NCBI GenBank assembly: GCA_918026815.1
Contig: CAKJVC010000107.1
Span: forward strand, 682,001 to 746,000
From: Chalara sp. BL73
Lineage: Eukaryota > Ascomycota > Leotiomycetes > Helotiales
DNA: 64,000 bases
Direction: 5' to 3'
Shown here: positions 10,365 through 21,113 of the stretch, one piece after another
How the letters are laid out: each line of letters starts with the position of its first letter
How positions within the stretch are numbered: position 1 is the stretch's first letter
Notes under the pieces: model-generated
The model's database searches: none
Told to the model about the DNA's origin: nothing
The model's input: the letters and a program-made list of their open reading frames with translations, nothing else
Translations under genes and position numbers: made by a program

Positions 10365-13300
10365 ATGTCTTCATCTGCCGCAAGTAGCCAGCCCGCTGCA
10401 AGAAGCAAAGGTACTTCCCGGTCAGATGCCTCGAACAATCCTTTCAATATTGTCGATGAGGTCGAAGAATCGGATGAAGAATGGTGGGAGGACGACGACG
10501 AAGCTCCCATCAACCCTCTAAAGCGTTCTTCCACACGCTCAACACAATTGTCACGATCTGGGGAGAGCGCGAGCTCGGTACAGCCTACCAAAACTTTGAC
10601 GAGATCGAATACTCGAAAGATAGAGAAGAAATATTCCGTGTACAAGCCTACTCGACATAAATCGAAAGGAAGGCAGAGGAAGCAGAACGCGTTAGCAGGA
10701 ATCAAAGTGGTCACGAATTTCTCCAAGGATCCGTTTAAAAATGGAACTGAACAACAAGCTATACAACCTCAAAAACCTAAGCCTGTGCCACAAGCGGGTC
10801 GCTTCGTCGACCTTGCCGCTCTCCAAGCGTTGGATCCAGCATCAACGGAAGGGTTAGGGGGTTTTTGGAAATCAAGAAAGAATAGGCAATTAAAGAGGGA
10901 TATAAATACAACGGGCGATACTCCTGGAACTCATTACCAACAAGGAGATGTCGGGGCAGATAAAGCGGAAGTCAACCTGGTGAATGGAAACCTTGGAGAA
11001 CCACCATCCAGGCCACCAGAGCTCGATTTATCGCCAAGCGATCGTCCAATCGTCATTGGGATCTCTGTGCCTTCGGCTAGATTGACGGAGCATTCCATTA
11101 GCCCACAAACTGCAGTGTCCAACAGCTCCAGAGTACCAAGATATAATGAAAATCGCAACCCAGAGACACCCACCATCATCATTACGCCCGCCCACGCAGG
11201 GTCTATATGGTCGGCGTTAGATGACAATACTCCAATTATCCCAAAACCTAGACCAGCATCAAGTCTTTACTCAATCTCTACTCAAAATGCCATGGGAATA
11301 TATACCCCAGACAATGCTCCACCTATGCCTCAAGTGCCAATATCTGTTCTTGAGAGTGAAAGGCAGAGAATTGCAGCTCAGAGGAGTTATTTCTCGCCTG
11401 ATACTGAAGATGGGACTTCATGGGAGGATGATGATCCTACAGAACGGAATGTCAAATCAAGATCACGATCGTTTTCAGCTGGAACTGTATTTGAGGAGGA
11501 TGACAGTCCTCTGGCTACTCGATCAGCACGTGCTCTCTCATTATCCGCGGGCTCTGGAAATGACGAGCGTGGGAGTGTGAACACAATCGCCACACGGCAC
11601 CGTTCAAGAGGCTGGTGGAATTACATTACTACTCCATTTTTGACTCGATCTAATACAGTGGCTTCGAGAGGCGTCTTTGAAGATCAACAGCCACCTGCCC
11701 TCCCTGATTTATCTACCGCCGTAGCCGCTGCAAAGGCGCAGGAGGCCGATCGTGATACTAAGGCCTGGGAAAAGCAGTTTTCTCCGCTCACACCAGCAAC
11801 AAGCACTACAATAAATTCGGATGCATGGTGGGAAATTTCTGCCCAAGAAGATCAATCGAAGCATCATAAATTCTCTGCACAGTTACCTGATATACAGGAA
11901 ACTAGGCATAAAGCTCAAACCTCTAGTGGTACTATTCCCCTGGTATTATCAGAAACTGCTGAGCCAGGAGGTCAAACAACCCTTAACCTTTCTTCACGAG
12001 TTTCTAGCCAATGGCTTGATCGTAGCGTCTCGGGTGCTTCTGTTGGAGGATCACGGTTTCGGGGAGAATCTGTACCTTTAGATTCACCGAGTTCACGATC
12101 AGGACAAAGAACTGATGTTCCCCTGCAATCTCCAGTTGATTCTCCCAGTATGGCTCAGCCAACTCAAAGGCCAATGCAGGCAAGTATTCCTCCTCCTGCA
12201 CCAGTCCATATTCTGGCATCACCTCCTCCTCCCTATTCGCCCGCTCAAACAGCCATTCCCCTCTATCAAGTTGTGTTACCCCCGGTCCAACTTCGAGTTA
12301 CTCAGCCGCTTCAATATCCATCATCGCCTGGCCCTATTTCGCCTGGCCTGCAACGGGCCATGACTTCTGGAGGGGGAATCCCCATGTCTGAAGTGCCTTT
12401 GACTCCTGCGTCTCCGGGACTAAGTAGCCACAATCCGCAATATGATGATTTTCGTGGAAGAGACCCATCGATTTTCTTTGACCCACCACCAACTCAACCC
12501 CTTTCGAAGAAAGCCCAAAAGGCCGAGGCTAAGAGAAGGCGGCATGAGAAGGAAGATGCTGTAGCACATAAAGTAGGTGGATTGTGGCGAGGACGAACAT
12601 GTATTCCGAAGAGGGGTTGTTATGGTCGCAGCGGTGCAGAGGGTCGGAAGAGGCGTCGCTGGTACCTAGGGTTGACCTTTACTTTTCTCACAATAATGAT
12701 TGTTGCCGTTGTTCTCGCGACTACATTACATAGGAAGCCGAACGAGTTCGTCGGCCCTTCCCAGTGGCTGAATCTTACTGGATTCCCGCCAATCTTCACT
12801 GGCCTCTCAACCGTGGCAGCCCCAGTCAACATCAAGACTAATACAGGCTGCATCCTTCCAGCAACTGTCTGGAGCTGTGACCTACCCAAGGAGCTTCATG
12901 GGACTGTAGCGCCAAATCCTTCTAACCAGCCGAACTTTGTGCTCCAGATACAATGGGACAATAGCAGTGCAACAAATGCTACATTTGCTGACATCATTGG
13001 GAATCCCAATCTGCGTCGCCGCGCTGGGAATGCCGTGTCTGCGGGACAACTCGTCCGGCATATGTTAATCAGAGCTAGGCAGATTGTCACATTTGCTCCA
13101 AATCCCGCCCCACCACTCGAAGCAGAAGGAATCTTTCTTGGCAATACGACCGATGGAATTGTGTCAGCCAACAAGAATGGAGAGCCAACTCCTTTCTATA
13201 TTTCTTTGCTTTCGCCAACTAACTCTGGGCTAACCAAAAGATATCTTTTGGAGCGACAAACAAACCTATTTCCAAACGTCTCTAAAGCCATTCCCAAGCC

Positions 13301-13916
13301 GAGCACGGATAGCGACGGTACAGCTGCAGCAGCAAACCTCGTACCGTTTCCCTTGCAACAGCCTATTAGACTCTATGATCGTGGGCTACCTACAGAGCAT
13401 TATGGTTTCTACACCTTCTTCGACCGTTCCATCTTTTTGAAATCTGTAACTCGACTAGACCAGCCTAACAGTAGTCCCGTCCCTGATGACGAGAACGGTG
13501 GCTCGACCAAATCAGAGGCGCAGTTCCGAGTAACGTGGGCAGAAACGAGGTTTTTGGTACAGATGTGGACTAGGATGAACTCAACAGCAAAGCTGAATAA
13601 TGGCACGGTATCTTCTGCAGGAAATTTCACCCAGCCAGGCACATTCCCGTACCCAATTACGCTCACAATCGATCGCCATGGCGGCGACCCGACTAGAAAG
13701 ATGCTGTATCGGTATGAGATAGACGATAGACAACAACCTCTGTTGACTCCCGACAGTCCGATCATCATGGGCGAGGACAGAGACTTTGGAGGAACGATTA
13801 TTAATCCTGCAGCAAAAGTTTTCAGTAATGAATCTGATCCATCTTTGGGTGGGTTTGATGGGGGGACGAGCGGGTGCAGTTGTCAGTGGAGCAACTTTCA
13901 GAAGGTGATAAGATGA
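10365..13916 (+). CDS. Large single-pass membrane protein with disordered cytosolic half, function unknown
   Basis: An unbroken 1183-codon gene. Residues 1-760 are low-complexity, rich in Ser, Pro, Thr and charged residues, and begin with an acidic cluster (VEESDEEWWEDDDEA). A Lys/Arg-rich run (GRKRRR) precedes one membrane helix at about 768-788. The remaining 395 residues carry many N-glycosylation sequons (NLT, NSS, NAT, NTT, NVS, NST, NGT, NFT, NES) and a few cysteines (GCILPATVWSC, GCSCQW). Positive-inside rule and sequons suggest a type II protein with its C-terminal half in the lumen or outside the cell. No catalytic motif was recognised. Similar long proteins occur in other filamentous ascomycetes, so it is likely conserved. 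A wall- or surface-sensing role would be a guess. Confidence 0.85.
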   Translation: MSSSAASSQPAARSKGTSRSDASNNPFNIVDEVEESDEEWWEDDDEAPINPLKRSSTRSTQLSRSGESASSVQPTKTLTRSNTRKIEKKYSVYKPTRHKSKGRQRKQNALAGIKVVTNFSKDPFKNGTEQQAIQPQKPKPVPQAGRFVDLAALQALDPASTEGLGGFWKSRKNRQLKRDINTTGDTPGTHYQQGDVGADKAEVNLVNGNLGEPPSRPPELDLSPSDRPIVIGISVPSARLTEHSISPQTAVSNSSRVPRYNENRNPETPTIIITPAHAGSIWSALDDNTPIIPKPRPASSLYSISTQNAMGIYTPDNAPPMPQVPISVLESERQRIAAQRSYFSPDTEDGTSWEDDDPTERNVKSRSRSFSAGTVFEEDDSPLATRSARALSLSAGSGNDERGSVNTIATRHRSRGWWNYITTPFLTRSNTVASRGVFEDQQPPALPDLSTAVAAAKAQEADRDTKAWEKQFSPLTPATSTTINSDAWWEISAQEDQSKHHKFSAQLPDIQETRHKAQTSSGTIPLVLSETAEPGGQTTLNLSSRVSSQWLDRSVSGASVGGSRFRGESVPLDSPSSRSGQRTDVPLQSPVDSPSMAQPTQRPMQASIPPPAPVHILASPPPPYSPAQTAIPLYQVVLPPVQLRVTQPLQYPSSPGPISPGLQRAMTSGGGIPMSEVPLTPASPGLSSHNPQYDDFRGRDPSIFFDPPPTQPLSKKAQKAEAKRRRHEKEDAVAHKVGGLWRGRTCIPKRGCYGRSGAEGRKRRRWYLGLTFTFLTIMIVAVVLATTLHRKPNEFVGPSQWLNLTGFPPIFTGLSTVAAPVNIKTNTGCILPATVWSCDLPKELHGTVAPNPSNQPNFVLQIQWDNSSATNATFADIIGNPNLRRRAGNAVSAGQLVRHMLIRARQIVTFAPNPAPPLEAEGIFLGNTTDGIVSANKNGEPTPFYISLLSPTNSGLTKRYLLERQTNLFPNVSKAIPKPSTDSDGTAAAANLVPFPLQQPIRLYDRGLPTEHYGFYTFFDRSIFLKSVTRLDQPNSSPVPDDENGGSTKSEAQFRVTWAETRFLVQMWTRMNSTAKLNNGTVSSAGNFTQPGTFPYPITLTIDRHGGDPTRKMLYRYEIDDRQQPLLTPDSPIIMGEDRDFGGTIINPAAKVFSNESDPSLGGFDGGTSGCSCQWSNFQKVIR

Positions 13917-14741
13917 ATATGGAAGGAAATGAGGAAACGAAAGAGTGAGTTATTGGAGACTGAAGATTATTTGACAGCATTTGCATTAGCATACATTGCG
14001 CGGCGCGTTTATCATAGGTGCATTGGGCGGAATAAAAGAAAATACTTAGGCACAGTCTTCCCAAGGAAAAATTAGAAATAGTACAAATAATAGTAAATAT
14101 TATACAGTTCGGATTTGTAAAAGGCTTCTATCATCTTCCCTATGGATTCGGTTATGTTTTGCCAAAGTTGGCGGCTTGCAAGAGTTCTACAGAAAGCATG
14201 GGCGTTGAGGACGTAAGTGTAATACTGCTTTGTTGATATGGCGTTTTGTGTTTCAACAGTGATGCAGGAGTGCGAAAAGTGGTGGCGACGATGAGAGAAG
14301 AGCGCTGGAAGATGCCTTGGATGGAGGCAAAAGCGTTGAGGAAGAATGGCCGCTACCCTTGACATAAATTTGCCCGTATTATACAAGACCTTTAACATGA
14401 AAGAACAGAATGTAAAACTTTAGGGAATACAATCCCCATCTACCCTGAGACCTGTGGCAGTAAAAAAGGGGAACCTCGCTTCTAAGAGCCTTGACCATGC
14501 TTAGCGCGCGGATCTACCCGCCGTTGTCCTAGCACCTCAAAGACCTCTCGGAAACAACATGTTTCTTGCCTCCACGCTGCTCTCCTTGCCTATATCGTTA
14601 CGCTGGAAGCCATCTTTGCTTTTACAAACCTCACCATCATATCTACCTGGCCTTACCCTTCCGATCTTCGGCTTCTACACATCTTACGAGAAGGTGCGCA
14701 GTCAGCATAGAGTCAGCCTCGACTCATTTACTTGTGTCAAC
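13917..14741. other. Intergenic
   Basis: This is the 3' flank of the membrane-protein gene and the promoter of the small Cys-rich gene. No supported gene was seen. Confidence 0.4.
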
Positions 14742-15462
14742 ATGCCATCCATTGCACAGACAGCGCTTCCGCCGATAAGTAGCAAGAAGCGGAGGAGAGA
14801 CGATGAGGCCCAGATGAAGATCTCTAGGTATGCTTCCCCTCATATTAGTTGCAGGTTCGAAGGCAGCGCAGGATTGATGATGCAATAGCCCTCGCCTATC
14901 TTACCACGCTCTGCTACAAAACGCGGATACCCTGATGGACAAGGAGAACCAGGTCCGCCCCATGCATCCCAAACCACTGAAGCGTCAGCGGTTTGAGAGC
15001 ACGCAATCCCACGACCTCTGCCGGCCTAGGGAAATATCTGATCGGCCGGAGGAGAGAGGAGTAGCTAAGATCGATCTCAGACCATGCCATATCTGCCGTA
15101 GGAAACCTTCGGACAAGCAGCAGCTGGCGGATTATGCGAATTGTGAGGGGTGTGGCGAGAGGACGTGCTTTATCTGCATACGGCAGTGTGAGGGTTTTGA
15201 CCACGAGAGGGGCGATACGGTGGATGTTGAAGGGGATTACGATATTTTGGCATCTTCGTTTTGTAGGGGTGAGGGGGGCATGGGTGGTGCGGATGGAGAT
15301 GGGCAGAAGGATCAGGATATGAAGAGTGATGGAGGAAGAGTATGGGAGAAGGGACGGATGACGGAGCATAGAAGGACGGTTTGCCGGCAGTGCTCTGTGG
15401 AGTTGGGCGTAGATGGGGATGTTAGATGTCTGGGATGTTTCAGAGCGGAGGCGGCAACTTGA
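14742..15462 (+). CDS. Small Cys-rich (zinc-binding-like) protein, function unknown
   Basis: Exons 14742-14827 and 14889-15462 (61-bp intron, GTATGC...AATAG) give 219 residues. The junction restores MKISSPRLSYHALLQ and then DTLMDKENQ, so the two parts belong together. The N-terminus has a basic stretch (KKRRR) that could act as a nuclear signal. The centre holds paired cysteines: CHICRRKP, then NCEGCGERTCFICIRQC, and a C-terminal CRQC...CLGCF. The spacing suggests two or more zinc sites of ribbon or RING/PHD-like type, but it matches no family that I can name. A Gly/Asp-rich linker separates the Cys groups. An open frame upstream (from 14559) was not used because the first good ATG context lies at 14742. 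Confidence 0.7.
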
Positions 15463-16119
15463 GGCTTTGGAGATGTCTCGACAGTTTTCTTCGATTCTGG
15501 CTCCATGCCATGGGGTGGACTCTATTGCTGGCCTGATACCCCGACCATTGATCCTAAGGGTATTAGTGACCGATAAGAGCATAATGTACTTCATTATTAA
15601 TTAATGAAGCAAGCCATGTCAACTTGCTTAGAATAACCAAGCGCTGTTGTCCTTGATTCTTCTGTGACCATCGTTTTATCTTGGTGATGTGCCTACTTCA
15701 CTTGGTATGTTGAATAATAGCTTAATCATCATGTTGCAGTGAACGTGTAAAAGCTTATGCTCGTGCCCAATATATTTAAATTTTTGCTTAACTATAATAC
15801 ACATCTTGTTACAAACCCGATCTGCTGTTGTAGCTCGCCGTCTATGATATCCCCCGCTTTAGCATATATATAACGAAAAGTTTCAAATACCTTTTATGCA
15901 ACCCCTGAACGCCTCTAATGCACATTATAGATTATCAGTATACACAGGACTCATTTCCATGTGTCCAGTCGTTTTGAAACATTGAAAAGTAGGCAGACTT
16001 AGCCGTTCTACTCTCGTGACTTCGTCTTATGTTCCCAACCCATAGGAACATTCAAATCTGATAGATCTGACTTTCTGGTCCGCTGATTATTGCTTCTGGT
16101 CGACGGATATGTATAGCAA
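15463..16119. other. Convergent intergenic region
   Basis: These are the 3' flanks of the small Cys-rich gene and the PP2C gene. Nothing else was recognised. Confidence 0.4.
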
Positions 16120-17361
16120 TCATTTTCCCTGCTCCACAACAATGGCGACTACCACACAGATATCGTCCACCTTGCCACCTCTCCAATGCTCATTCGGATA
16201 GTATCTTTGTACTTCCTTGGCAAATGGCCCATCCAATTTTGTATTCATACTCGCTGCCTTAGCTTCGCTGGTGATTCCCACTGCTAAGAAGTTCTGTAGG
16301 CTTGGAATCTCTTCCACACCACTCTTTCCATCATCAGTGTCAGTCAATTGTCGAAGCCTTGGTGAGACTTGGATGCCTTCTTCTGTATGTTCCCAGGCTC
16401 TGGCACCAATCATTAGCCGTGAGACAATCCTCAAGATGTCTTGGCTTGAAAGGTTGTCCCAGCACCCATCGCTCGCCACAACTAACACATCTCCATGTCG
16501 TAGTGTGTGCTGCGATACATGAGCGTCTTTCGGTAGATCATGCAGCTGCGTTCCTCCAAAAGCTGCTGCTTGGGCCAGAACCTTCTCAGGAACAATCGAA
16601 AGTTGATATGGCGTGTTGAAGGCATGCGTCTGCGGTTCCGAATAGTTGTGTATAGCATTCAGCCTCAACTGCACAAAGCCGGAATCTCCCAAGTTCGCAA
16701 TCTCAAGCGACCCATTTTCTTTTGCAATTGCGACACAAGCTGTGCTGCCTCCGGCTGGCACCGAAGGATCTCTGCATATATCTTCATATCCTTTTTGCAT
16801 TAGACTTCTTGCAGTATATGGTGCTTTCTTTTGGTCTGGTTTGTATATATAAGCGGCGTGTGCCATGTAATCGCAGATTCCGTGCGCAAAATCTGCTGGA
16901 TCAACTCCGGAATCTGCCCAGCCTCCTACTCCGTCAGCCACACCAAATGCAACATCCTGGCTCTCTCCCATTCGACTGACGAAAAATGCATCTTGTCCAC
17001 TGTTCGGGCGGGTTCTCTTGTCCTTCCTGCGCGCATAAATGTGATTATATGGGTTGAAACTAAATACGTTTTTATCGGGATTATAGCGCGTATCTTTCGC
17101 GTTAAATGATGCAGCTATACCATAGCTGAACTTCGGAGTCGAAAATGATGCTGCTGATGTATGAAATTTTCGTGGTTTAGAGAGCGCTAAAAATGGAGAG
17201 AGTTGTGAGATAGGTCTGCGCGGAACAGCGCAAATGTTTAGCGGAACCTGCTGGTGTGACAATGAGATTGTGAATCCTCTGCTACCCCCTGCCTTGACTA
17301 GATTGTGTAGAAGAATAGGGTTGCGGGCCACCACAGCAAGACTAGGCAAATGCGAAGCCAT
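16120..17361 (-). CDS. PTC7: Mitochondrial PP2C-type protein phosphatase (PTC7/AZR1-like)
   Basis: A single-exon gene of 413 residues. The start MASHLPSLAV at 17361 is the first ATG; the frame runs a little further upstream without one. The first 60 or so residues are basic and hydroxylated, fitting a mitochondrial presequence. PP2C motifs appear in order: FGVADGVGGWADSGVDP (metal-binding Asp), GGSTACVAIA, NLGDSGF, VLVVASDGCWDNLS and, near the end, GKVDDICVVVAIV. In yeast Ptc7 dephosphorylates mitochondrial proteins including the coenzyme Q biosynthesis factor Coq7. Here the same role is inferred from family membership. It is divergent from the HTH gene 380 bp away, so the two may share a promoter region. 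Confidence 0.9.
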   Translation of the reverse strand: MASHLPSLAVVARNPILLHNLVKAGGSRGFTISLSHQQVPLNICAVPRRPISQLSPFLALSKPRKFHTSAASFSTPKFSYGIAASFNAKDTRYNPDKNVFSFNPYNHIYARRKDKRTRPNSGQDAFFVSRMGESQDVAFGVADGVGGWADSGVDPADFAHGICDYMAHAAYIYKPDQKKAPYTARSLMQKGYEDICRDPSVPAGGSTACVAIAKENGSLEIANLGDSGFVQLRLNAIHNYSEPQTHAFNTPYQLSIVPEKVLAQAAAFGGTQLHDLPKDAHVSQHTLRHGDVLVVASDGCWDNLSSQDILRIVSRLMIGARAWEHTEEGIQVSPRLRQLTDTDDGKSGVEEIPSLQNFLAVGITSEAKAASMNTKLDGPFAKEVQRYYPNEHWRGGKVDDICVVVAIVVEQGK

Positions 17362-17740
17362 TCTCTCCAGTCCCAGGGTCACAGGAAGAGGGACCGCTTC
17401 CTAGAGCCCTTGCTTTGGATAAGATGATTCTATAAAGCCAGCAGACGCATTGCGGATAAAGTGTTGGTCTAAGGTGCAGCAGTTGATGTGTTTGACAAAA
17501 TATAGGGATGTGGCAAGACACTTTCCGGGGTCTCTGTTAAATTTAGAGAATTCCGTCCCATCTCTTTGGAACAGATCGTCATTTGGACCCACATGCAGTA
17601 CAAGCGAGATCTCAGCCTCGTTCAGTCGCATTCACAATCACCTTAAACTGCATACTCCCTCAGCCTCATTATCCTCGAGCTTTGGGTAGGTCCTTGCAGA
17701 GTCCCAAAGGTGTTTTCTATCTGATGTTAAATAATAGGCA
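17362..17740. promoter_or_regulatory. Shared divergent promoter region (PTC7-like / HTH gene)
   Basis: This 379-bp segment separates two start codons pointing away from each other. No individual operator was recognised; the label rests on gene arrangement. Confidence 0.45.
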
Positions 17741-18512
17741 ATGGCAAAGACATTAGAGAAGGAGACTGTCGCTGCCATTGAGCAAGCAATACTGACCGCT
17801 CAAAAGACTGGACGTCAACCAGATCTTCATGGTATTGCTGCAATTTTTGCTACGACGTATCATTCTGTGTGCTACATCAAGCGAAGAATAGAGAGGCTGC
17901 AACGTACAGGGGTAGATGATAGGAAAAAACCCGGACGAAAGCCAATGCCAGAGCGAGAGCAAATTGCATTTGCGATTCTCGATCTGCTTACTCGCAGACC
18001 GGACTTGGATCAAGCTGCAGTATCAGACTTTGTATTTGACAAGTTTGGAAAAAGGATTAGTCAAACCTCGATATCAAGGATATACAAGAATCATGGAATT
18101 CCACATAAGATCTCAAACAAGCTATACAAAAGGTCCAAGCTCTTTACTACCCATCCAAATGGCCAGATCATGACTATCGACAACTCGAGAGAACTTGCTG
18201 CAAGTGCTTTGTCCTCTCTACCTACGAAGTTTGTTGTGTCGCTTCCAAAGCCTCCTTCACAAGCAAGTCTAGCTCAGACTTACAAAAGCCCATATGCACC
18301 AGTCCTGCCGACGAACATGGTGTTTAACGGTGTACCACCCAATTCACCTTCAGCAAACGTAGCATTTGATAGTAAGTGTTTTAGGATAATTTATTGAACT
18401 GGACACTAATCCCATAGATCATCCGGCAACGGAAGCATCGATCGAAGGATTTTATGGTCAACCACCAACACAAAGAGTCAACGGCTATGCGTATAGTAGC
18501 CCATACATATAA
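17741..18512 (+). CDS. Transposase-derived helix-turn-helix protein without DDE domain
   Basis: Exons 17741-18371 and 18418-18512 (46-bp intron, GTAAGT...ATAG) give 241 residues. Residues 1-55 form a first helix-turn-helix (IAAIFATTYHSVCYIKRRI). A GRKP linker follows near 66-69, then a second helix-turn-helix with the winged pattern LLTRRPDLDQAAVSDFV...ISQTSISRIYKNHGI. This HTH-GRP-HTH order is the bipartite DNA-binding domain of Tc1/mariner transposases. The following 100 residues are a Pro/Ser-rich tail with no DDE/D catalytic residues. The intact frame, a clean spliced intron and placement beside a housekeeping gene suggest a domesticated DNA-binding protein rather than a live transposon. 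No terminal inverted repeats were noticed. Function unknown. Confidence 0.8.
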
Positions 18513-19673
18513 CGTCTGGTAGGAGTAGAAACTTTTTGAGAACTTAGCAAGGGGCGTTTGGAGCATTGCGATGGGAAATCGGTGATGAAGAATTTAATAA
18601 GTAATTACACATTTTTTCATGTCAAATATGATTGGCCAAAAAGGCCTGATATGGCGGAACTTGCTACCAAATGCATTAATACCCATGGATTTGCTCTTTC
18701 CCCTCCTCCTTCTTTATTGGTTTGATTGTTTGCATTACCAACATGGAGAACTACTGCCTTTCATGCCGCCTGTTAAAGGACAATTGACCAATGCATTAAG
18801 GTCTAACGCTCTGATGCAATACCTCAAGGGATTTCTAGGCTATTGATACTGTCACGATGAGATATTATTCCCATATATCAATCACTGGCCTTTTACGATA
18901 GAGACTGTAATAGAAGTCTGTTGATCAAGTTCGAAGTACGTCCGATTGTTATGCGTCTGAGGAAAGTCTCAATGTCATAGATATTGAACGTAACAGCTTG
19001 AATTACACAATCACAAAGCTGTTGTAACTAAGCAATATATGCTCTTGTCTAAAGAAAATGTATTCAGCAGAATTGAACATGCATGATTGGACTAATTTAA
19101 ATGGCCAGCTAGGAGGGGTTCGGCCATCAGAGACTAAAGAGTGAATTGATATATACTGGTATTCTTATTCGGGAATATATGAGTTGTATATATAATAGTA
19201 CAGGTTTAAGGCTAACCCTGAGCGCTCTTGTCCTACAAAGCGCATTTTCCAACACCGTTGGAAACTGCTCTTCCAAACTACCTAGAGCAGCTGTCTTTTT
19301 AATTTTTGAATTGCCTGCATGTGGCAGTGTACATAGAATATTTCTCAACACTCTACGAACGCCTCTAGCCTGGCATCTATTCCCGTTGATCGCACCCCAG
19401 GACAAATAATAAGTAGACTGCCGCTCACGGGTGCAAGATATTCAGGTACACTGACTTCCACTGATTGCAACGATCTTTTTGAGTAGGCCGGTTCAACCAC
19501 AAAATATGCAATTTCTCACAATACACGGGTCATTGATACCAGCTTGCTTGCCTTCGAGTTGCTATTAAGAAACAACTCAGGCTGCGGCGAACAGATTGCC
19601 TGGATTTATATCGTAGGTGCAGCTTCATAATCTGGCAAATGGCTTCCACTCAAGCACTTGGTGTTCAACATGC
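18513..19673. other. Convergent intergenic region (1.2 kb)
   Basis: This lies between the 3' ends of the HTH gene and the JAC1 gene. It is AT-rich with short frames only. Confidence 0.4.
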
Positions 19674-20459
19674 TCACTTTTCATCACTGTTTATGGTCTC
19701 GTTGATCATCTTCTCCTCCCATTCCCCTAGGCTCTCTTGGATATTGACCCAGTATCGTAGCCGGACTGCTTCCGCTTGTGCCGTCACTAGGTCCTCTCGG
19801 GCAAAAGCGTCATCTAATATGTTCTCGCTCACAGAGATTCTTTGCTCATTCTCGGCTCTGGTATCCTGAATCTCTTTCTCGTCCCGTGAATTTTCTATCC
19901 CTTCTCTGATATCCATAACCTCCATTAAAAATTCTGGATCATCCACCTTGGCCGTCTCATCTTCAGAAACATCCATGCCCCTTAGACTAAGCAGATATTG
20001 TGCTCTTAATAGAGGGTTCTGTAAAGTTTTGTATGCTTCATTTATCCTCGCGGAAGTGGCCTCTGCACGAGTCTTCAATGATGAAGGATGCCGGTCTGGA
20101 TGTGCCACCGCCTGTAACTGAAGAAACTCCTTGCGCAGTTTCCGTAGATCGATCAAGAATCGCCCTGTAGGTGGTGGCCCTTTGGAGAGTGTCTCGGGGA
20201 AGAATTCGTAGTGGGTTTTAGGAAGTGAGGATGACTTGAAATCTTCGTTGCTGCTCGATGTAGCTGTGGAAGCCCAGCGCCGGTCTCTAATGCTTATGAA
20301 TATGAGCTTCGGTTCTTGAGAAGTGCTGCATCTTCGGCAGATAAACAGGAAAGGGCTTGGAGAAGATGATGCAGGTCTTGTTGCAAAGCTTCGATGGGTA
20401 CTTGCTTCGGAGACTCGTGAAATGACGCGGCGAGTTCGAAGTGAGGTCGTTAGGCGCAT
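19674..20459 (-). CDS. JAC1: Mitochondrial J-type co-chaperone HscB/Jac1
   Basis: A single-exon gene of 261 residues. Jac1 recruits Hsp70 to the Isu scaffold and drives transfer of Fe-S clusters in the mitochondrial matrix. The first 70 residues are rich in Arg, Ser and Thr with few acids, a typical presequence. The J domain starts near THYEFFPETL (82-91), and its HPD tripeptide is at 120-122 within AHPDRHP, followed by ARINEAYKTLQNPLLRAQYLL. The C-terminal HscB helical domain carries DPEFLMEVMDIREGIE, the Isu-binding region. Length is normal for fungal Jac1 with its presequence. Confidence 0.93.
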   Translation of the reverse strand: MRLTTSLRTRRVISRVSEASTHRSFATRPASSSPSPFLFICRRCSTSQEPKLIFISIRDRRWASTATSSSNEDFKSSSLPKTHYEFFPETLSKGPPPTGRFLIDLRKLRKEFLQLQAVAHPDRHPSSLKTRAEATSARINEAYKTLQNPLLRAQYLLSLRGMDVSEDETAKVDDPEFLMEVMDIREGIENSRDEKEIQDTRAENEQRISVSENILDDAFAREDLVTAQAEAVRLRYWVNIQESLGEWEEKMINETINSDEK

Positions 20460-21113
20460 ATCGAATCACAGTGTGTTTTAGACGATATTTAGTAAGTCGC
20501 GTTAAGATCCTGACTGATTTCTTTATAACGGACCTGATTTTTCTCAAAGGTGGTCGCAAATATCTAGGCAGTTTGCAGAACTCAGGAAAATTGTGCCTAG
20601 AAATGACGTTGATGCCGATGCCGAGCCGAAAACTCCAAGCGACATCGCGATCCTGTTGATTGTTCTCTGTAACCAACGAAACGCGCCTCACTCCTTTATC
20701 CTGCATTTTAATGAGTTTGCTGCTTCGATGCTCTTGCTCTTATGGACTATTTTGTTTTAGTTCTTGCTTTGTGATTATCGTGTAATGAATATCCTTTACT
20801 GAATGGCCAAATTGTATTCAGCTGCTGTGTAATTATTTTCTCACTATATAACTGTAACTATGCTGTGTATATTCAAGTTTGAAGTTCGGTGTGTTTTGGC
20901 ATCTGTTAAACTCATTTGGGTATATACTTCACTTATTTTCTTCTCCTTTATCTTTTCACAGACTGAAATTTTCGGATCATGTTTAGACAGATCGTTGGTG
21001 ATATTAGTATTGTTGCTTTCCAGACTTTGAGATTCACAGGATTCATTCAAATATAGACAGGTAATATATTTGCAAGAACTAGTACGAAATTATCAGGTTG
21101 GTGGACAATCACC
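20460..21113. other. Intergenic, JAC1 promoter side
   Basis: This is the 5' flank of JAC1 and the upstream side of the decayed HET gene. No gene was supported. Confidence 0.4.
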
